Assembly: GCF_051020955.1 (NCBI RefSeq)
Contig: NC_135014.1
Coordinates: 28,882,242 to 28,946,241 of the forward strand
Reading direction: 5' to 3'
DNA length: 64,000 nt
Origin: Megalopta genalis
Lineage: Eukaryota; Arthropoda; Insecta; Hymenoptera; Halictidae
This document shows, in pieces, positions 37,701 through 49,600 of the stretch (positions within the stretch are counted from its first letter, which is position 1; each line of letters begins with the position of its first letter). Under the pieces are notes generated by a model. The model saw only the letters and a list, made by a program, of their open reading frames with translations, made no database searches and was not told where the DNA came from. A program made the translations under genes and the position numbers.

Positions 37701-40700
37701 TAATGATCTATTCTAATTAAACGGATAAAGACGGGGCCTCGTTTAGATCGGCTGATATTAAAATGTTCAGCTGGTAGGCGACTACGCCGTGAAACCTCTC
37801 TCCAAGACTTTCGTCTAGACCGGCACGATAATAGAGGCATTACCGTTTCTGGAAATCTGCCACCATGTCTCGCCGATCGGAGATCTTCGAGGAGCCGTCC
37901 AACCTCATGAAAGTATGCTTTCTGTGATACATATACTCCTGTAACAATTACACGGTTGATCAGCCGGTCGTGGTATTGTCTGGTTTCGGGTTAATCGATT
38001 TTCGGATACCTCTAACAAGTCTATCATCTTGGTCATCTGGGAATAAATGAGAACACGGTGACCCTGTTCTTTGAGGCGTCGCAGAAGACTGTCCAATACT
38101 GAAAGTTTGCCGGCATCCGTCACCAAGGTTTGCTTATCTGTAAGAATACAAGATAAATCAACGATGCTTTCACGGATGTAGAAAGACCAGCGTAAACAAT
38201 AATACTAGCCTGGTACTATGATATTCGACCAGCCGTTGATCGGCGCACACGCTGATAGTCCGCCTTGAGGCTCAACGGAGAAGGTCGGGGTTGTCTGCAT
38301 TATGCGAAAACTGGAGGCTCCTTGCGAAATTGAGAGAGCTCGCTCGCAACCAAGCCACAGAAGTTGCTGACCGAATTTTCCACCGCATTCTTCGTGCCTC
38401 CTCCACGCGCACGTTGCGGCATTATTACTAACATACAATTTTCGAGGACTAGCTTGAACCTGGAAATGAATCGATTCACGGATCAATAATAGAACCATCG
38501 TTGTTACCGCTGCGCCGTGTTCTACCAACCTTAGGATAAGTATCGCAGATAAAGGATGGAATGGTAGTCTGTTGGCAGAGTCTCATTATCGGTGGTCTTG
38601 GAAGGTGCGGATGCTCCGGAAGCAAGGTCACCTTCGAATCTTCTTGTTCCACTTTAGCAGACGGAAGTATTCTCTTCAAGGATTGATTAGCAGGCTTCTT
38701 GCTGCTGCGCAGGATTCGATGAGCAACGGTTTCAGGCATTGAATGAATAACGTGTGTACTATGCGTATATACAGGATCCCCTTCGATAATTCTTCCCGTA
38801 AAAATTAAGTTCTGCAATGCTTGCGACGAGTCGTTCATCTTCCTTGGCAAAAGGAACATTTGGTTCCTAGGGACTTCTATCCTCTCATCAACGTTCCAGT
38901 CTTCCCAGTAACGCGCGATTTTCACCCTCCTCTCCGTCATGGTGGCAAGGCATAATCTATATGCAGCCATGGTAAATCAAATATTAAGATATATATATAC
39001 TCGGTGCAATATACTAGAATAGAAAATAGAGATGGAGATCGTATATACCTGAATAAAATACCAATGATAAACACTTTGTTCATTTCCATGGGGGACAAGT
39101 TAATGAATCTACTAAACGAAAAAGGATTTTGGGAACTTTCGCTGCCATCGTGAAGGGTTCGATGCAAATGTTCGGTAGCAAATATAAACAGCTTATTATA
39201 CAACAAGTGATCTTTGGATGGCAACGAGAGATGCAGCAATCCCTCTATGTACAATAATGCTGGCATTTCGTAAAACTGGGTATGCATGAAAAATGGAGAT
39301 CTAGCATCTCTGCGCTCGAATAATTCTGGATGATTGCAAACCTGAAATGTTTAAAAGATGATTTAGAGAAGGTAGAAAGCATGCTATATACTTGTGGAAC
39401 GATAGTCAAACGTTTTCGCACAACCTGCGGCCTACCTTCCGGAATTGCATGACTAGATTCATAAGATTTGACGTGAAGTTTTTATCGTTGGTTGCTGTGT
39501 CTCCACCGCCCACGGTGTAATGTAATAAATCTTCTATCCTAATCTTCTTCTTCAATGCTGAATAAAGTAATTTTTGTCTCGTTGTAAGCGGGCAATACAC
39601 CATCACTTCTATCTTATCGGATAACTCGTTCTCTACGTCCTTCTTTATCCTCCGCAACATGAAGGGTTTCAAAATCATATGCAATCTCGATAAGTGCTTC
39701 TCGTCGATCCCAGTTTTATTTTCGGCGTGGCTTTCGATATCTTTGGAGAACCATTCGTTGAATTCGTCATGGGAGTCGAACAAAGTGGGCATTATGAAAT
39801 GTAACAATGCCCACAACTCGGCCATACTATTCTGAATTGGAGTACCGCTAAGAAGTAATCTATTTCGACAACTGAATCCGAGCAACAGTTTCCATCTCAT
39901 GCTGCTGGTGCTTTTTATAGCCTGTGCTTCGTCCAGGATCATGTACTGCCATTTTATTCTGTTAAAATATTTGTAATCGGTTATAACTAATTGATAACTA
40001 GTAATAACTACATGAAACGAAGCCTCTTTCGTATGCAGATCTTTAGTATCCCAGAACTGTCTCAGGATCTTACGTTCCTGGGGATTGCCCCAATATGGAA
40101 CCACTTTGAACATTGGTACGAATCGTGCCATTTCTTGTTGCCAATTGTGCAACGTAGAGGCTGGAGATATGATCAAAAACGGTCCCCACACAGCTGCGAA
40201 TCAATACGAAATCACAAAATGTCAATATCAATTATTATGATTTCTACAAAGAAGAATTTCTGAATAGCTTACAGTATCTTTCAGCGACGTGGCATAAAAA
40301 GGCTATAGATTGCACGGTCTTTCCCAAACCCATCTCATCTGCCAATATTCCACTGATTCCCTAAGAAGGTACCAAACATATTTGAATGTCAGTTCATTTG
40401 ATTTAGAAATATTTTAGATACACAAAACAAATCATCTGAACCTACCTGATCATATAAATTTGCTAACCAGTTCATTCCTTTCAATTGATAACCTTTCAAA
40501 CTTCCTTTGAAAATCGAAGGCTGCGGGTGCTCCAAAGTTTCTGGAGTATCGCTAAGTCGTAATTCTTGGGACGCAGCCGCAGTATCAAATTGTTTCGCTC
40601 TAGCTTTCTCATTGTCGAATGCTTCTGTAGCATTCCTTTTTGCTTTTTGTTTCATGATTTCGCTAAAATATGAACAAGATAATACCAAGATGCAAGCAAC

Positions 40701-42321
40701 TTTGACTTAGCGATGTTACCTATCATAATCGTCGATCCCAACAAGTCTCGGATTTTTCTCTTCGTCTAATTGATTTAAAATTCTCAACTGTTCTTCCGGT
40801 GAAGCTTTCCCCAATTTGCGGGACATAAAATGAGCATACAATTCGGTTTGAGTAATAAGAAAATTTAGTTTCCTTTGCTGCCGTTTCGCCTCGATTAGCT
40901 CGACGTCCATTTTCCTTTGTTCTTCAGCTTCCTTTTCTAATCTTCTTCTGGTTTCACGTTCGACGCGGTCGTATCGTTTCCAATACGATTGCATCTCCCT
41001 CGTAAGACGCTTTGCTCTCCATATGGTCTCCTTCATGTTCTTTTGAGACTGGAAAGGTCAAACAAACATGTTGAAGTTCTCCGAAACGTCTACAATAACA
41101 CGCAAGTAATTGTCGATGCAAAAACCCTTACTTGCATAGCCTTTTGTCGCCAATATTTCATGCAATGCTGTGCTACTTTCTTACAACTAATTAACATTTC
41201 CTTATGATTATTGGTTTTCGCTCTTTGTACTTTTCCCAATTCTTTCTTAGACATCATCACCCAGATTTTCCTCCTCCTCATCGCCATTACTTCTGGGCTT
41301 TTGTTATTATGCTTCTTTCTTCCGCGTTGCCGCGGTTGGTGGCGCATTATTGCTTCTAATTCAGCTTCATCCAATTCTTCTTCTCTAGGCATCGTACGAT
41401 CCCATTCATCCTCTGGATATTCCCCATCCTGGAAATCAGATATGACCGATTAATTAAGCCGCAAACGATACTCGAATATCTTCGTTATATGCGTACAGGA
41501 TAATCGATGGATGGTCTGTGTCGAGGAACTTTTTCCTTCTTGATTTTCATGATCTTCTTTTCAGGCTTCTTTTCTTTCTTCTTTTTATTACCAACTATCA
41601 ACTTTTGGTGTTCTAAAAATCGATCATAATTTGACAATAAACCGGCACTGTAGTACTGATACTGTATATTCTGGAAACAAACATTCATATTATTACCATT
41701 TTTGTGTACTTTAGAAGTCTTCCCAAAGCCTTAATTTTACCTCTGGTTTCTGATAGAAGCGGCCCTGATACTTTTTCCTGAGTATGTGAAATTTTAACAT
41801 TTCTTGAAAATCTTCCTCCGTGATGGGACTATCTGTATCGGATCCTGATGCTGAACTATCTGATGAATCGCTCAAAAGAATGTCTTGCAACCACCTACGT
41901 TCTTCTCCGACACTGGACATATTATACAGCCTTAATTTATTAATTCTCTCCTCTGTAAAAATTAATAAACATTATTTCCTTGCCAAAACGAAAATTTATT
42001 TTCAAAGTGTTAAAATGGATTGCACACCTTCTTTTCGGATTAACATGTTATCAAGGTAATTGTCTGATCCTTCAGAAGACTCTGATGAAATAGATTTCTC
42101 ATCCTCGCTGTAAAAATTCATGAAAATGATAAATATCCTTGAGCGCTACCACATAAGGGTCAATTTTATTTACGATGAAAGGACTACCTAGCTGGATCTT
42201 GAAATAATTCATTGATTTGTCTTAAGAAGGGCTGTACATTAAGGCTGCGCTCCAATCTTTGCAGATGCAAAGGAGCAGCCATTTCTGCTTCCAACCTCAT
42301 TGTGCGTACTCTATCTGTCAT
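26560..42321 (-). CDS. Ino80: Chromatin-remodelling ATPase INO80
   Basis: Catalytic subunit of the nuclear INO80 nucleosome remodeller. I built 21 coding exons with continuous phase, 1,625 residues (human 1,556): 42188-42321, 42028-42107, 41741-41952, 41497-41670, 41132-41428, 40720-41048, 40446-40662, 40273-40360, 39436-40193, 39049-39341, 38530-38956, 38210-38459, 38010-38137, 37844-37938, 37171-37243, 36152-36310, 35980-36082, 35261-35373, 34881-35063, 34445-34799, 26560-26969. The order is: acidic Ser-rich N-terminus; Lys/Arg-rich DBINO/HSA region (about 215-345); Walker A DEMGLGKT (about 490); DEAQ box; the long INO80 insert; helicase C lobe with STRAGGLGINLTAADT and QQAMDRAHRLGQTKQ; basic tail with GRPRG and GPGRPR, which are AT-hook-like. 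Intron 12 has a GC donor. The last exon lies across a 7.5-kb intron; I assign it from phase and AT-hook-like content and am less sure of it. Confidence 0.95.
29535..29897. mobile_element. Foldback repeat (family B) in the last Ino80 intron
   Basis: Left end GGTGTACCAAAATTACGGTA, right end AATACCATAATTTTGGGACA, with inverted arms carrying CAACTTTTTCCTTGGCGAAA and AACGAAAAACAGTGACCAAT at the left and their complements at the right. Related to 9995 and 61483. Confidence 0.82.
30050..32150. other. Ino80 intron interior without a supported gene
   Basis: CpG-rich intronic sequence with a G run at 30672 and (GA)n at 31690-31752. The 276-codon minus frame at 31163-31993 is Arg/Ser/Leu simple sequence across the (GA)n tract, so I do not call it. 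Confidence 0.6.
32151..32791. mobile_element. Foldback MITE (family A) with amplified hairpin interior
   Basis: Normal outer ends (CAGTAATGTCTCTC at the left, GGGAAACATTACTG at the right, TA-flanked) enclose five tandem stem units instead of one. Each unit runs from GTCCACAGAAATGGACAATT to GGTATCTCCTCTTCCCAAGT. The third is internally deleted. The fourth keeps the full AACGAGCTGCAAGGCTCGAA arm that the others lack. It lies in the last Ino80 intron. Confidence 0.9.
33116..33370. mobile_element. TTAA-bounded MITE (CCCTTTGCACTCGA family), copy 3
   Basis: Ends TTAACCCTTTGCACTCGAGT and CAGTGCAAAGGGTTAA, with both TTAA intact. The interior is aligned with copies 1 and 2. Located in the last Ino80 intron. 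Confidence 0.89.
35609..35823. mobile_element. Foldback MITE (family A) in an Ino80 intron
   Basis: Sits in the 606-bp intron between the exons ending at 35980 and starting at 35373. Left end CAGTAATGTCTCTT, right end GGGAGACATTATTG, TA-flanked. In reverse complement it is closest to the copy at 2258, including a shared 70-bp flank. Confidence 0.88.
35824..35893 (-). repeat. MITE flank also found at 2184-2257
   Basis: Reverse complement of the 2184 segment, with scattered differences. It ends about 87 bp before the Ino80 donor at 35979, so it is intronic, not coding, although an open frame runs through it. Confidence 0.8.
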
Positions 42322-44150
42322 TACCAGTCTCTAGAAAATTCAACAACCTACAATGATAACAGAAGGCGCTATATATTCTCATTACTCGTATGACCTATTA
42401 GTACTAGAAACGACCTTTGTCATTCTCCTTAAATTATATCGCATTAAATAATCTGTAATACATAATTAAAACTACTGAAAGATACAAGCTTCGATGACTG
42501 AATAAAGCAAAAGAAATCATTGGAAAAAAAGAATAACACTGACAGGCAAGTTGTCAAGGTAACAAATACTGTGACTAAAATATACTATGTGTATATATGT
42601 ATATATCTATATATATATATGTACAAACCTAATATGATTCTGTGATTATTTTGACATTTCATTAAATATGTTAAATGACTCCAATCATACATGTGATACG
42701 GACAACAGGAAATTTTTTACATAATTGGTACATAGCGTGCTGGCGAAATGAAAACGTCTATCTTGCGTTCGGAATTAGTAAAGCATACAGGATTTTCCTC
42801 CTTACTGCATTGCCACAGTGCTAGATTGTTTTTTCGTGTTTCCTGTAACGGGCAATACATGTTAGAGGCGTGTAATCGCCGAATAGAATCGTGTGTAACC
42901 AATTACATTATATAAGGTGAATGACACGACGAATCGAGCTTGTGCGGTTATAATTTTCGCGAAATATTCGATAGTTTTGGATCACCTTCGGTTTGGTTAG
43001 AAGCAGCCCCACTTATTTAGCACGTAAGATAGGGTCGATTGCGAGAAAACGATTCCCTTTGCTCACATCGAAATTGGGTGTATCGGTCGAAGGGAAATAC
43101 ATAGTAGAAAGAAGCCTAGAGAACGCAGACATTTGGCGTGCCATAAAACCAGGGCAGGGATAGGGCATATTGTTGGCCACCATTTTTGTTTTCAATAGGT
43201 GGCGCCAGCCTAGCCAACTTACAGCCAACGATGGCTTTACCAACGTTTATTGTCGGGCAACAAATTTTGCTGTTAAAGGGTTAGAGCACTGTAAACTTTC
43301 TAGAAATTCGAAAAACATTTTTCTTCGCTCGAACGATACTTCAAAGTCTTAAAAATAAGATGCAGGCGGTCCGACATTTCGATGCAAGCTAACTTCTGAA
43401 ATACAAAACCGGAAGCATATGCGTACACTTGCATCCATATGTATTAACTTTAAACTTTAAAAGCATTTTTCTCAAAAACAATATTTTCACATTTTTACAT
43501 TTTGGTACACAGGATTTCTCGAATCTGTTCATTTAATCGTCTTGAGCCTTGTTTATTGTCTTTGTCACAAGATTGTTTCTGCGCTATCATTCAATATTAC
43601 AGAATACAAGTCTTCGTTTCAAGAGATTAATTAGAAATAAATTTCATACAATACCAAATAGATATTCATTCGGATATCAATTTATTTTGACCGTGCTTAG
43701 AAGAAAAATCCTTTGAACGTTTACGTAATAGAATTTACTACAACAACAATACGAAAAATGCTAATAACAACGAATGCCATTTCATTTTAATTAAATTTCC
43801 CGCTAACCGCTACTGCGTAAATTTCTCTCGAACCCAAGTTGTATCTAAATAAATATTTTACAACTATTTGCCGGTACAGTAAGAAAGATTAACAATTGCA
43901 AGAAAATGACAAGACCCTTAAATTAATTAAGGAATAAACATTCGTAAAGTTTACTACTTGAAACATCCTTAATGTGCAATTTAATCGCAACATAATCATT
44001 CGGTAACGATAAGTAATAGAACGATTATAGATTGTTACTGAATATATAATATGTTTGATAAAAATAATATGTATTTCGTAATTTCTGGTTTTATTTATTT
44101 CAGCATAATTATTTTATTTCTCGTTAAACTATTGCAAACATTTTGCTTCG
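42322..44150. other. Shared upstream region of Ino80 and SRp55
   Basis: The two genes are divergent, so both promoters and the Ino80 5' leader should lie here. The sequence is AT-rich compared with 0-37 kb. I see no clear TATA box that I could assign and no coding region. Confidence 0.5.
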
Positions 44151-44346
44151 GGCGTCTGCCGTCGAGACTGCGCGTGGCATCAACTTTGTCTTCAGTAGTG
44201 TGAACCCCGTTTTGTTTCCGTTACTGCGGCGAGCCATCTTACTTCAGACGCCGATCATTACTTCTTCTAGTAATTTCAGTACTAACGTGTCGTGCAACAG
44301 CATAAGATTTTAGTGGTCGAGACAACGCTGTTTCACGTGTATTCAG
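44150..44346 (+). promoter_or_regulatory. Likely SRp55 promoter-proximal region and non-coding first exon
   Basis: A CpG-bearing island in AT-rich sequence ends in a perfect donor (CAG|GTAAGT at 44347) with no upstream coding frame. It fits a 5' untranslated exon that splices to either alternative start exon at 46569 or 46727. The transcription start is not visible. Confidence 0.5.
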
Positions 44347-45200
44347 GTAAGTTTATAAACACGCTCCTCATTCTCTAATACCGTGTCCATTCGCCGGATG
44401 ATAATTATTTGTGAATATCTCGTTTTACGGATAAGGAATTGCTACGACGGTTCGCGGCGTCTGTTAGCGGTCTCTTAATGCAACGTATTATCGAAATTAT
44501 TTAGTAATTCGATCTTCTGCTCGATTCTTTCCATCGTTCCAACGAAACTTATTAGTCGCAAAAAGTTCTATAGTATATAACTTAATGACGTGGCAATAAC
44601 GTTCGATATTCTACGTCACATGGCTGCTTGTTCGTAAAATCTTTTTTAACCAAACATAAGAAATGCGGTGCAAGTGATCGTTCTTCCGAATTCCATTTAC
44701 GGTTAATAAATGATTCGTAATCTTTTAAATCGGTACTCTTCACTGCTGTTTATGCAACATCGTGTGCCGTTAATTTTCCAGCGCTCTCTTTGAATGGCGG
44801 CAAAATTACTGTAGAATAAATACAGTCGATATCTCTCTGAATCGAATCAAGTCCACCTAATCTTTGATATCACGTTCTTATCTTTCGTTTTTGTTGTCTG
44901 GCGTTTTTCCGTGAGTAGCTCACATATCTGCGGAAGATTGCTTCGGGCAATCAGACGGCCGCCATTTTATGAAACGAGTACCCAATAAAAACTGTACGCG
45001 TTCTCGTTCGCGTGGATGGTACTACATTTTTTAGATAGCGCTTTTTCGTCCGCTTAATGTAAATAATATCCATCGGTTACGATTCATGAGCATCAAGTTT
45101 GTTAGAAAACATCGTAGCATACGTATTTAACCTTTAAATGTGTGTACAAATAAGACTAGAGTAATCGATCCTCTTAACGGTACATTGTTTGACGTGGACT

Positions 45201-45319
45201 TTAACCTGTTAACCGACGAAAACCAATTCGTCATTCATATTTATTTGTCGAAAACGTGTAGTATAAAATAACTCGTTCCTTTTTAATGGTGTTTATGCGA
45301 GCAAGGGCTAACAGGTTAA
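45201..45319. mobile_element. TTAA-bounded MITE in SRp55 intron 1, 119 bp
   Basis: Ends TTAACCTGTTAACC and GGGCTAACAGGTTAA are inverted repeats with TTAA at both sides. Its ends differ from those of the other TTAA elements. Confidence 0.75.
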
Positions 45320-46569
45320 ATGGAACCACAAATGGGTAGCCAATATTTTACACCTTAAGATTGATGTTGCGTTTACATATTTTAAGACAAAAAATCAACA
45401 TGTGAAATCTCATTTACCAAAATTGTTTTTGAGTTTGCTTCTCTCACATTTGAATGTTACATCAAACGAATTCGGTACTATGGGAGATACATTTAAATGC
45501 ACAGTTGATAGAAATAGTATTGGTTATACGAAAGAGCGGGAAAGTTTCAAATATCGAAACGAAATTTGGTCTCTGTATGGTTAAATTTTGTTTAGTGTAC
45601 CGAATACGGATGATGTTTAACATTCTCACTTTTAACTGTACACGTTTTTGGCTGAGCAAGCATGAATATGTAAACACTTAAAAGCATATGCTATAGTGAT
45701 TCATGCCTGACTAATGCACCGAATGTTGATACACATTTTTTTTTTATTTGAAAATGTATATAGACAACATTCTTTTTGTTACAAGTGCATGAGATGTGCT
45801 TAATATTAAATCAAAATATTTTGCACTGAATTATGTTCTTTTTTTATTAAGCTCCGGAAAGAAAGCAAAGTGTAACAAAATTTTCATTCGGTAATTTTAT
45901 CAAATTTTTCACTGTAAAACTAAGATTTATTGTTCTTTACATACATTGTTTAGAGAACATTCGTTGTGAAGTAAAATTTTGTAATGCTTTCACTGATGTG
46001 CGTATGTATTGATTAACACTAAACAGCCTAAAATGCATAATTTGATTTATACATTTTCCATTTATTTTTGTTGTTATAATAAACAGCATGTGACTAGTCC
46101 TTTCTCCTTGGTATTAAAATCATTGCAAGATAGTTAAATTCATGCTTGTGTATCGTTCCTGTATTGTTTTTTAAGGTCCTGCTATTTAAATGTGTTGTAT
46201 GCAATAATCAATGAAGGTTGTATGACAAAGAAACGTGTATCACTTGGTTTAGCGACAGCCTTGTAGTTTCTTTTCTTAAGGGCACCTCTTTATTGCACTT
46301 GTGACTATACATAGTACAAACTATAATATAAAGAGCCATCTCTTTCAATATCAGAACCTCGAGTCCTTGATGTTTGTTTTGTCGATTGAAGTCTATATGA
46401 GAATAACTTAAAATAATAATGCTAATGTCAGTTTTACAAGCTGCATTGCAATCCTCAGCCAGAATGACCGGAAATTTAACGTAACAGTTCTTATGTTGTC
46501 ATGTGACTAAAAATGGCAGGTTCTTAAGGAAGCCTGTTATGTATGGTGTTTTTATATTTTCCTTTAAGA

Positions 46570-46692
46570 ATGAGCACCCGAGTATTCGTTGGTGGATTAA
46601 CATACCGGGTGAGAGAGCGCGACCTTGAGAAGTTCTTCCGGAAATATGGTAGAATCAAGGAGGTCGCTATGAAGAATGGATTTGCCTTTGTG
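46570..46692 (+). CDS. SRp55 (B52): SRp55 alternative start exon 1a
   Basis: Acceptor TTTCCTTTAAG, one base, then ATG and 41 codons starting MSTRVFVGGLTYRVRERDLE and ending KNGFAFV, followed by GTAAGT. It has the RRM beta1-alpha1-beta2 with RNP2 VFVGGL and is identical to 1b at 26 of 40 aligned positions by my count. Both exons end in phase 0, so either joins EFDDYRDADDAV in the next exon. It is only 34 nt from 1b. Confidence 0.88.
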
Positions 46693-49600
46693 GTAAGTCT
46701 AATGTTGTTCAATTGTTTTTTTACAGTATGGTAGGGACAAGGGTCTATGTCGGTGGGCTTCCATACGGCACCAGGGAAAGAGACCTTGAGAGATTTTTCA
46801 GAGGCTACGGTCGATTCCGTGATGTCCTCATCAAGAATGGTTACGGCTTTGTTGTAAGTACTGTACAAAATTCTACATACACCCCTAACACTTTGCTACA
46901 CTCCATTTGGTCATTTGGTCCTATGTTATTCACAATGAGTATTCTGATGTTTTCAATGTTGAATTTCCAAAAAAAAAAAAAATCAAGTTACTGAATAACA
47001 TTTGTCGAAGTATTAATTGTGGACCAAAGCGTGTAGAGTGTAAAGTGTTCCATTTTGAAAATAACTCAAACTCGAGAGTTGATCTGACCTACCTTGAGCC
47101 CTGAACACATTGGTACTGTGGCTGCATAATGGAGATGTGTGCTGATTTTCATCGATTAATCTACAAAATGTTTGTAAGTTATACTTAATCAAAAGAAGAT
47201 TGTGTTCCAAGTAACCAACACTTGATTGCTTAGTACTTCTGAGGTAAAAAAAAAAAGTCAATTATAATGGTAAAAAGAGACAGTATCATTTACAAATATA
47301 TTTTCAATGTTTATCAAGAATAAAACTAATGCAATGGAATTTTATCTGACTAAAAGCCTCTTTCGTTGTACACAGTTGAAATTCTTCAAATTGTTAGTCA
47401 AATTACTTTTCTACATACATTGTTGTATAACATATTACGTTAGGTATGCTCTGTAACTGTTAGTAAAAAATTTTGCATCATACGGTTAATATAAGATTCT
47501 GCTGCATGTGAAAGCTGAAAATTGTCTCTTTCACTACTCTGATTTATAATAAAATTGTTCTGTTCACAGGAGTTCGATGACTATAGGGATGCAGACGATG
47601 CCGTCTATGAGCTCAATGGGAAGGAGCTGTTAGGAGAAAGGTAATGCGTACTATTTTATTGATACGTACGTTTCACAAATATACAGATAAAAAGAAGCAT
47701 ATGTTAGGAGAATGGTGTAGGTAGCATGTTTTGCATGATTAGTATCTTTTCACAATACATATCTAATTTGTGGACCATTAGTGTCCACTTTTAAATTCAT
47801 TTCATAATATTATTGGTACCAGACGAAGAAGTACCATTTAAATTTGTAGTTCATAACTGTGCCTTTTTCTAGGATACTTAAAACAATATGTAATTATTAA
47901 AGTTCATCTAAATAAATTTCCGAATATTTAAAGTGCAACATTAGCAATCGTGTGATTGATAGAAATAAAAATTACGACTATATGGCAAATTCTGAGAAGC
48001 TCTTTCTAAATTTTGAAGTTGTTTATAGTTGTTAATGTTGCACGAATAAGTAGAATTGTTTATGAGAAGCAATAGCATTGACAACAAATTTTTTCAATTC
48101 TCTTGGTTAACTCTTTAAGTGAAGTGCTTTCGTTCTAAACGTTCCCCAAATATGTTTGTATATTCGTAATTAATGGCGTCATAGAATTTTACCAAAATAC
48201 AAAAGAAGCAGATGAAACGAACATAAAACACTGCATATTTGCTTGTGTAATAATATTACAAATAGTGTAATTGTGTGAGTAAAAGTCACTGGTATAACGT
48301 AATGTAAAATATCTGCCAATCAGAAGATTCTTATTTTCTCTATAATTTCGTTTTGCTATAGAAAAAAAAACATTCAAAAATATTCTAATTCCGTTCGAAC
48401 ATTTTATCTTGTACCAGTAATATTATCTGCTGTTGCTTCTGTATAATTTTGAATTGCCAAATATGTACAAACACTTTCTTTTCGTTTCTATTGCCTTTAA
48501 GTTTGATAACGCATTCAATGAACGGCGTCTGTCCTCCAAATTATTGATTGGATTTGTTTTGGAATAAAAATGCATCTTACTTAAATAGCCGATGTGACTT
48601 GCCGCCATTTTGAACTACTTCCATCAATTCCCCGATCGTAAACATGACTATACACGTAATATAAATGTATTAATACTTCTACAAAAAAAAAACAAGAATG
48701 CCTCAACATTTTAAACGTAATGTATATTGCTTCTTTAAAAAAAAAAAGCGGAAAAATATATTGAATGCAAATTTAAAAAGAAAGGAAAGACACCAACGTT
48801 TCCCATAATTCTCTGGCGATCGTTATTAATTCGTTAAAGTCGTCATATTAAGAGAGGATTTCCAGTCAATTATGAGGAAACACGTGTGCGCAATAAAACG
48901 AAGGTTCTACACTCTTAGATTGGTGGTGAATTAAGCGCGTTAAAAAAAAAACTGAAGACAGCAACTATAGCAAAATTATAAAATGGGGATGTATAAGCGA
49001 AGACAAGCGTGAAAGAAAGAAAGCGAGAAAGAGATAGAGAGAGGGGACAGCGCCTCAGTTGCTGGACTGTGATGATGAGATGATGAGATGATCATGCTGA
49101 TGATGATGGTGATCATCGATGATAGAATAACGGATTTCGAGATGAAGCTGAGAGGAATGGAAAAGGAAAAAAGGATGGAAGGAAGGAAGGAAGCACCTTT
49201 AGAGTAAGAATTAGTCGAGGACTTAGGCGGGGTTTTGTTGGGTGTGTTTCAGAGTGGCGGTGGAGATAGCACGGGGTGTTTCAGGGAGGCGAGGCGACCG
49301 TGGCTACGGACGCTCACGCTCCTGGAGAGACAAGTAAGCATATCCAATGTGTCTTGTTACAGAATTACTGTAGAGAGGGCCCGGGGGACACCTAGGGGTA
49401 GTGACCAGTGGCGCTATGGTGACTCCCGTGGTGGTTATGGGGACTCGAGGCGATCTGCGTAAGACACGCTATCCTTTTTTTTATTTTATCAGAGCGATCA
49501 TTATCCCCTCCTCCCCTGATGGCAATCAACTTGAGATATGCAAAATATTTACGGAATCAATAATAACAAAAATTCATGCTTCTACTTCACACAAAGAACT

